In this document: positions 59,680-64,000 of the stretch, piece by piece | Position numbering within the stretch: the first letter of the stretch is position 1 | Layout: each line of letters begins with the position of its first letter | Assembly (NCBI GenBank): GCA_002127285.1 | Contig: NFUW01000002.1 | Span: forward strand, 381,744 to 445,743 | Source of the DNA: Chitinophagaceae bacterium IBVUCB1 | Lineage (GTDB): Bacteria; Bacteroidota; Bacteroidia; Chitinophagales; Chitinophagaceae | DNA: 64,000 bases | Direction: 5' to 3' | Notes under the pieces: model-generated | What the model saw: the letters and a program-made list of their open reading frames with translations, nothing else | The model's database searches: none | What the model was told of the DNA's origin: nothing | Program-made: the position numbers and the translations under genes

Positions 59680-60025
59680 TTTTTATAGTATTGAATACCT
59701 GCTGCGAGAGCCAAACAGTTTCTCCTGCAAGATAGCTTTCAATACTCAACACGACATATTTAAAGGCCACTTCCCGAGCCAACCTGTAGTGCCGGGTGTG
59801 TGCATGATGCAGATGGTGAAAGAACTGCTGGAGCAACAGGTAGATAAAAACCTATGGATGCGCAATGCAGGGCAGGTAAAGTTTTTGCAACTGATAACAC
59901 CCGATGTGCAACCCGTTATCAATGTAAGCTGGCAACAGGAGGGTAAAGAGCTGAATGTAAATGCATCTTTCAAAAACGAAACGGCAGACCTCTTTAAGCT
60001 ATCTGGCAATTTTGAAACCAAATAA
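59666..60025 (+). CDS. FabZ-like hotdog 3-hydroxyacyl-ACP dehydratase
   Basis: A 119-residue hotdog-fold protein. HDIFKGHFPSQPVVPGVCMMQMVKELLEQ carries the FabZ/FabA signature H-x4-GHFP-x-x-P-x-x-PG. The catalytic Glu/Asp is expected in the following helix. It is shorter than housekeeping FabZ. Its position behind a LolA-like carrier suggests a role in a specialised acyl or polyene pathway. Met 1 or Met 3 could be the start. Confidence 0.82.
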   Translation: MLMNDFYSIEYLLREPNSFSCKIAFNTQHDIFKGHFPSQPVVPGVCMMQMVKELLEQQVDKNLWMRNAGQVKFLQLITPDVQPVINVSWQQEGKELNVNASFKNETADLFKLSGNFETK

Positions 60026-60104
60026 TTATTGTAACTTAGGTTTTATAGTATTTACAGGATATGATGTTCATATCCTTTTTTATTGCCTGTTAAAAAATAC
60101 ATGT

Positions 60105-60224
60105 ATGGGTACAATAGCCATTGGGGCAATCGTATTGTTGGTATGCGCAGGGCTGCTCTATGTTAGCCTGAAGTTGTATAAAGCCCTGATAGAGGGCAAG
60201 TTTGAAAATAAAAAGCCCGATTAA
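60105..60224 (+). CDS. 39-residue single-span membrane protein
   Basis: A short frame from ATG 60105: MGTIAIGAIVLLVCAGLLY, a membrane helix, then VSLKLYKALIEGKFENKKPD, a basic tail. A candidate promoter (TTG at 60012-60014, 17 bases, TAACTTAG at 60032-60039) lies upstream. Its stop overlaps the convergent DUF2520 gene by 4 bases. The function is unknown. Confidence 0.5.
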   Translation: MGTIAIGAIVLLVCAGLLYVSLKLYKALIEGKFENKKPD

Positions 60225-60994
60225 TTTTTTTTCAGGTGCATCTCTGCGATAGATGCTGATACTGCCTTGTATATTTCTTGCCAGTCTGTATGTTGCTGCA
60301 ATAGTTGCAGATGCTTTTCTTGCGTTTCAGTATCGCCACGCTTGGCAGGACCAGTCTGGGTAGTTTCGGGCGAGTTGTTTTCTATACGGCTGACCGTTTG
60401 CTGAATGATAGGTAATAACAATGAGAAGGGTAGTTGCTGATCATCGCAAATGCGTTTGGCAATACTGAAGAGATGATTGCTGAAATTGTTGCTGAAAACG
60501 GCTGTCAGGTGCAGCATCTGGCGTTGTGCGCTATCGGCGTTATATACAATATCCGTAAAGCTGTTAGCTACCTGCAATAGTAGTTGTTGGCTTGCGGCAT
60601 TATTCGTTTCATATACAGTAGGTATTTGTCTTGTTTGCGGCAGGTTGTTTTTTGTTATAGAATAGACAGGCCACAATACACCGTAGTTAATAGCTGCATC
60701 CTGCAACACTTCTATACCTACAGCCCCCGCCGTATGGCACAGTATTGTGTTTTTAAGAGATAGGCTTTTGCATACTTCAGCTATCGCATGGTCTGATATG
60801 GCCATGATGCATACATCCGCATCATCTTGTACGCCTGCATCAAGGCTTTTACCCGTACTGTTTACCTCATCTGCTAATGCAGTTGCTTTTGCCATATCCC
60901 TGCCGTAAACAGCAACACATTCAGTGCCTGCTTCAAATAGCTTTTTAGCCATAAACCATGCCGTATTGCCCGTACCAATGATGCTGTACCTCAT
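60221..60994 (-). CDS. Rossmann-like / DUF2520 protein
   Basis: A 257-residue protein. The N-terminal NAD(P)-binding fold (YSIIGTGNTAWFMAKKLFEAG) resembles the F420-dependent reductase / ProC group. A C-terminal helical DUF2520 domain follows (HLTAVFSNNFSNHLFSIAKRI, SPETTQTGPAKRGD). TGPAKRGD and NNFSNHL are family marks. The substrate is unknown. It is the last gene of a minus-strand operon 62996-60221 and starts inside the plsC stop (ATGA). Confidence 0.87.
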   Translation of the reverse strand: MRYSIIGTGNTAWFMAKKLFEAGTECVAVYGRDMAKATALADEVNSTGKSLDAGVQDDADVCIMAISDHAIAEVCKSLSLKNTILCHTAGAVGIEVLQDAAINYGVLWPVYSITKNNLPQTRQIPTVYETNNAASQQLLLQVANSFTDIVYNADSAQRQMLHLTAVFSNNFSNHLFSIAKRICDDQQLPFSLLLPIIQQTVSRIENNSPETTQTGPAKRGDTETQEKHLQLLQQHTDWQEIYKAVSASIAEMHLKKN

Positions 60995-61746
60995 GCAAGT
61001 GCATCTTTATGTTGTACATAATACGCTTCCATAATGCCATGTACTTTTTCTTTAAGGCTTGCAATATCTTCAAGCGTCAGCCCTTGCGTGGGTATTGGTT
61101 CAAGAAAATGGAAGTGGATGGTTTTGGGCCTTGCCCATAGCTTTTTGTCGTGTGGCAGTATAATACCCGTGTTGAAGATAATACCGGGGATGATGGGCTT
61201 TTGCGCTTTGATGGCAGTGATGAATGCGCCATCATAAAAGCGTTGCAGGGGTTGATTGGTTTTGTTGCGCGTACCTTCGGGGTACAGGCATAGATGTATG
61301 CCCGCATCCAGTATTTCCTGCATTTTTGTAAAGCTCTCTCTGCGGCTGTTTTCTTCTTTCCTGTTTACCAGTATAGAGCCTGCCCTATATATCACCCCGA
61401 ATAATGGGATTTTAGACATTTCAACTTTTGCCAGTGTTTTATTTGGTCCGGGTATCCATGGCGATGATACGGGTATATCTACTAAAGAATTGTGATTGGT
61501 AACAACTACATAATTTTCGCCAGCTTTAAAATTTTCCGCGCCTTTTCGCCTGATAGGGCAGCCAACCAATGGCATAAAGAAGCCCATCCACGCCCTGAAT
61601 ACAGGATGCAATGCGTTACTCTTTGCAGGTTCGTTCAGCAATGATATTATCCATATCGGGATGAATACCACCATCATGGTAGCTATGAAAAACAGCATAC
61701 CAACTATAAAATATACCCTGCCTGCTATGTTTGATATGATGTTCAT
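60991..61746 (-). CDS. plsC: 1-acyl-sn-glycerol-3-phosphate acyltransferase
   Basis: Makes phosphatidic acid at the inner membrane. The 251 residues include an N-terminal membrane segment (YFIVGMLFFIATMMVVFIPIW), the catalytic HX4D in TNHNSLVDIPV, and the glycerol-phosphate motif LYPEGTRNKTN. IIPGIIFNTGIILP is also typical. It overlaps ung and the DUF2520 gene by four bases each. Confidence 0.94.
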   Translation of the reverse strand: MNIISNIAGRVYFIVGMLFFIATMMVVFIPIWIISLLNEPAKSNALHPVFRAWMGFFMPLVGCPIRRKGAENFKAGENYVVVTNHNSLVDIPVSSPWIPGPNKTLAKVEMSKIPLFGVIYRAGSILVNRKEENSRRESFTKMQEILDAGIHLCLYPEGTRNKTNQPLQRFYDGAFITAIKAQKPIIPGIIFNTGIILPHDKKLWARPKTIHFHFLEPIPTQGLTLEDIASLKEKVHGIMEAYYVQHKDALA

Positions 61747-62420
61747 GTGTTCAGATTCCAGTCTATGGGTTCAATGCCGTTATTGGCGAGCCATTGATTG
61801 GCCTTGCTGAAATGCTTGCAGCCCATAAAGCCATTGTATGCCGATAAAGGAGACGGGTGTGCTGCCGTCAGTATCAGATGTTTGTTTCGGTCTATCAATT
61901 CCTGCTTGCTTTTTGCAAAGCTACCCCAAAGCATGAAAACAACCTTATCCTTATTGTCTGATATGTTTTTGATAACCGCATCTGTAAACAAATGCCATCC
62001 AATTTTGCTATGGCTCATAGGCATGTTTTGCTCTACCGTCAGCGATGCGTTTAGTAATAATACACCTTGCTTTGCCCATTTTTCAAGGTTGCCATGCGGT
62101 GGTATGTCTATACCCAAGTCTTCTTTCTGCTCTTTGAAAATATTGACCAGAGATGGTGGTGCAGCAATACCGTGTGGTACCGAAAAGCTAAGCCCGTGTG
62201 CCTGATTGGGGTTGTGGTAAGGGTCTTGCCCCAGTATCACCACTTTTACGTTGTTAAAGGGTGTTGTGTCAAATGCATTGAAGATATACTTGCCTTGCGG
62301 ATAAATGATTTTGCCTGCGGCTTTTTCATTTTTCAGAAAACTGACGATTTCGGCAAAATAGGGCTTAATAAACTCTGTATGTAATACAGACTTCCAGCTA
62401 TCATCTATTTGCACCTGCAT
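61743..62420 (-). CDS. ung: Uracil-DNA glycosylase
   Basis: Removes uracil from DNA. The 225 residues hold VVILGQDPYHNPNQAHGLSFSV with the catalytic Asp, GVLLLNASLTVEQ, and the end motif AAHPSPLSAYNGFMGCKHFSKAN with the catalytic His. All are family 1 UDG marks. The gene begins three bases after the stop of the secreted-protein gene upstream and ends in overlap with plsC. Confidence 0.97.
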   Translation of the reverse strand: MQVQIDDSWKSVLHTEFIKPYFAEIVSFLKNEKAAGKIIYPQGKYIFNAFDTTPFNNVKVVILGQDPYHNPNQAHGLSFSVPHGIAAPPSLVNIFKEQKEDLGIDIPPHGNLEKWAKQGVLLLNASLTVEQNMPMSHSKIGWHLFTDAVIKNISDNKDKVVFMLWGSFAKSKQELIDRNKHLILTAAHPSPLSAYNGFMGCKHFSKANQWLANNGIEPIDWNLNT

Positions 62421-62423
62421 GCT

Positions 62424-62996
62424 CTACTTACCTTTTTGGGGAACGTAACGAGGGTTGCTACTTTGCGTTTTGGCAGGAGTTTTAGTATTGTTGTTTATTG
62501 GAGCAGTAGGTTTGGCGGCAGGTCTGTTGCCCGCAGCAGGCTGCATGATGGAGAAACTGCCACAAAGATTTTTAGTGCCTTTCACCTGCGATAGTATTAC
62601 CAGATACAAGTCTGTTTTTTCGGGTACAAAAGAGTAGATAACGAAATTGGTCATGGCTGGATTTTTCAGGATACGCTCGTCAATTTTTTTGTCCTCGCCG
62701 TCGTACACTTCAAAATTCAACCTGTTGGCTTCTTTGCTGCCTATGAATACCATTTGATAGAGTATGCCTTTTTTCAGGTGAACGGCAATGGGTGTTGGCT
62801 GGCGCGATTCCATATTTATCATCGCGTCTTTAAAAATCTCTAAGCCCTGTGCTTTAAAATCCTGTTTTATCTGCTCTGATTGCAGCCTGATGTTTTTATC
62901 GTTGCAACCTAATGATGGTAATATCTGTGCATGTGATAGAGTGCTGCAAAGCGTGAAACAACTAAGTATTATGGCGGCAAATATATGTTTGCGCAT
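62424..62996 (-). CDS. Secreted protein, unknown function
   Basis: A 190-residue exported protein (signal MRKHIFAAIILSCFTLCSTLSHAQ). The middle looks like a beta-sandwich (PIAVHLKKGILYQMVFIGSKEANRLNFEVYDGEDKKI, FVPEKTDLYLVILS), similar in style to PPC-type domains. Two mature cysteines (GCNDK and LCGSF) may pair. The C-terminal 40 residues are Pro/Ala/Asn/Thr-rich and likely disordered. It leads the ung-plsC-DUF2520 operon. Confidence 0.75.
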   Translation of the reverse strand: MRKHIFAAIILSCFTLCSTLSHAQILPSLGCNDKNIRLQSEQIKQDFKAQGLEIFKDAMINMESRQPTPIAVHLKKGILYQMVFIGSKEANRLNFEVYDGEDKKIDERILKNPAMTNFVIYSFVPEKTDLYLVILSQVKGTKNLCGSFSIMQPAAGNRPAAKPTAPINNNTKTPAKTQSSNPRYVPQKGK

Positions 62997-63072
62997 ACAG
63001 TATCTTTAATTATTAGCTAAGATAATGGAAAACTATCAGCTTTTTTAATGCTGAAACGTTATTGTATCGTTA

Positions 63073-63402
63073 TTACACTCCTTTGGTCTTCGAGAATATA
63101 TTGATAACCAATACCCCCGCAGCTATTAAAGCCATACCAATGATAGCAGGCAAATCGGGCACTTGCTTGTAAAAATAGATACCCGCGATAGTTACCAGTA
63201 CTATACCCACGCCCGACCATATGGCATAACTAATGCCAACAGGCATCACCTTTACCGTGATGCTAAGAAAATAGAAAGCCAATGCATAGCCTACTACTAC
63301 CAATATACTGGGCCATAATTTGGTAAACCCCTCAGATGCTTTGAGGCTGCTGGTAGCTACAACTTCTGATACGATGGCTATGAACAGATACACATACTTC
63401 AT
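63073..63402 (-). CDS. SMR-family small multidrug efflux protein
   Basis: A 109-residue four-helix transporter of the EmrE/QacE type: MKYVYLFIAIVSEVVATSSLKASEGF with the essential Glu 13, then ISYAIWSGVGIVLVTIAGI and the end helix LPAIIGMALIAAGVLVINIF. Members export cationic drugs or guanidinium. No paired SMR gene is adjacent, so it probably forms a homodimer. A TAACTTTA box is present just upstream. Confidence 0.93.
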   Translation of the reverse strand: MKYVYLFIAIVSEVVATSSLKASEGFTKLWPSILVVVGYALAFYFLSITVKVMPVGISYAIWSGVGIVLVTIAGIYFYKQVPDLPAIIGMALIAAGVLVINIFSKTKGV

Positions 63403-63433
63403 GCAGTAAAGTTAGCAATAAAGCTGCCTGTAG

Positions 63434-64000
63434 TTATAATATTTCGGCGACGTGCTTTTCTATATTACTGGCTATTTTTTCCATCGGCAGGTCGTTACTG
63501 TCTTTGCCAAAAGGGTCTTCAATTTCTTCGGCTATCAGTTCAAGACTACCTAATACATAAAATACCACGGATACTACCAATACGGACAAATAACCCAACG
63601 AGAATGAATAAGCAATAGGCAGCGTCATGATATATATAAAGATAAACTTCTTGATAAACGCACTATAAGAGTATGGGATAGGTGTATTCTTTATACGCTC
63701 GCAGGCACCGCTAATATCTGTAAACGACGATAGCTCATTATTGATAAAATACAATTGCTCTCCTGTTATTTTCTTTTCATTGTACAGTTGCATAGCCCTT
63801 GTCATGATGGCTTTCGCTACCTGATTGGGTGTATGTTTATCCGTATCAATGTTTTTTAATTCCGGATGTTCTTCTTCGTCCAGTGTGTAGCGTGTAGCTT
63901 CTGCCTGCAAGTGGTCTTTCAGTACAAAAGCAAACATCGGTATGGCTTTGCGAAAGAAATCGCGGTTGTTCTCATCCGAATCATCGAGCAGGGTGTGGAG
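63434..64000 (-). CDS. Bestrophin-like (UPF0187) channel protein, 5' part outside window
   Basis: The frame stays open to the window edge, giving 188 residues of the C-terminal part. FAFVLKDHLQ, YFINNELSSFTDISGACERIKNTPIPYSYSAFIKKFIFIYIMTLPI and DPFGKDSNDLPMEKI match bacterial bestrophin homologues, which are pentameric ion channels. IPYSYSAFIKKF is a core family block. The N-terminal membrane helices lie beyond 64000. It follows no terminator, and the SMR gene starts 31 bases after its stop. Confidence 0.87.
   Translation of the reverse strand, partial: LHTLLDDSDENNRDFFRKAIPMFAFVLKDHLQAEATRYTLDEEEHPELKNIDTDKHTPNQVAKAIMTRAMQLYNEKKITGEQLYFINNELSSFTDISGACERIKNTPIPYSYSAFIKKFIFIYIMTLPIAYSFSLGYLSVLVVSVVFYVLGSLELIAEEIEDPFGKDSNDLPMEKIASNIEKHVAEIL

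Noticed and set aside
1-64000. CRISPR arrays, insertion sequences, prophage, restriction or toxin-antitoxin systems
   Set aside because: I looked for regularly spaced repeats, transposase/integrase motifs and defence-type gene pairs on both strands and found none.

Overview
The window is a stretch of bacterial chromosome from a member of the Bacteroidota, most likely a Chitinophagaceae-like lineage. The support is: repeated promoters of the Bacteroidota type (TTG or TTTG, about 17-21 bases, then TAnnTTTG); proteins with type IX secretion C-terminal domains; families typical of the phylum (DUF2723, IPExxxVDY, DUF4105, long S16, MauE/DoxX-thioredoxin fusions); weak Shine-Dalgarno sites; and several TTG/GTG starts. 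The assignment below phylum is inference. There is no rRNA operon, CRISPR array, prophage or insertion sequence.

Layout. 1-8.3 kb: the end of the S10 cluster and the spc cluster (rpsC 3' end, rplP, rpmC, rpsQ, rplN, rplX, rplE, rpsN, rpsH, rplF, rplR, rpsE, rpmD, rplO, secY, map). It stops at a strong terminator after map, without infA-rpmJ-rpsM-rpsK-rpsD-rpoA-rplQ. 8.3-15 kb: minus-strand lgt, a nucleoside phosphorylase, a plus-strand tRNA-Cys, a secreted protein, a large DUF2723 membrane protein and an IPExxxVDY protein. 15-19.1 kb: SPFH protein, purA, a highly charged disordered protein and pabB. 19.1-21.6 kb: small lipoproteins and two long non-coding stretches rich in hairpins. 21.6-29.5 kb: dnaE, trxA, an AlkB-like hydroxylase, a Cys-rich lipoprotein, a YqaE-like peptide, ffh and rpsP. 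29.5-34.8 kb: methyltransferase, GT-C membrane protein with TPRs, acyltransferase and a T9SS-sorted serine hydrolase. 34.8-40.4 kb (all minus): a 32-residue membrane peptide, MauE-thioredoxin fusion 1, rpsT, lytic transglycosylase, tatA, an RluA-type pseudouridine synthase, MauE-thioredoxin fusion 2 and a Cys-rich lipoprotein. 40.5-46.3 kb: DUF58, yceD-rpmF-plsX, hydrolase, ogt-like alkyltransferase, GH5 enzyme and rnpB. 46.3-54.7 kb: valS, a GldM-C-like secreted protein, DUF4105, hydrolase, a T9SS type B protein, SDR and thioesterase. 54.7-60.2 kb: a tightly packed plus-strand run: cinA, shikimate kinase, DUF423, a KdsB homologue that has lost active-site motifs, NodB-type deacetylase, LolA-like protein, lipoprotein and hotdog dehydratase. 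60.2-64 kb (minus): secreted protein, ung, plsC, DUF2520, SMR transporter and a bestrophin-like protein cut by the window edge.

Most of the window is housekeeping. The part that looks least described is an envelope thiol theme. Three very small lipoproteins (19.1, 26.8 and 40.1 kb) share exactly the same cysteine pattern (lipid Cys-x3-Tyr-x-Cys-x-Cys, then Ala-x3-Cys, then a last Cys). One of them sits 29 bases upstream of, and on the same strand as, a membrane protein that fuses a MauE/DoxX domain carrying NCGCFG to a thioredoxin-like domain carrying CPHC. A paralogue of that fusion lies 3.1 kb away. I infer a membrane electron relay serving Cys-rich surface lipoproteins; this is a hypothesis from sequence and context only.
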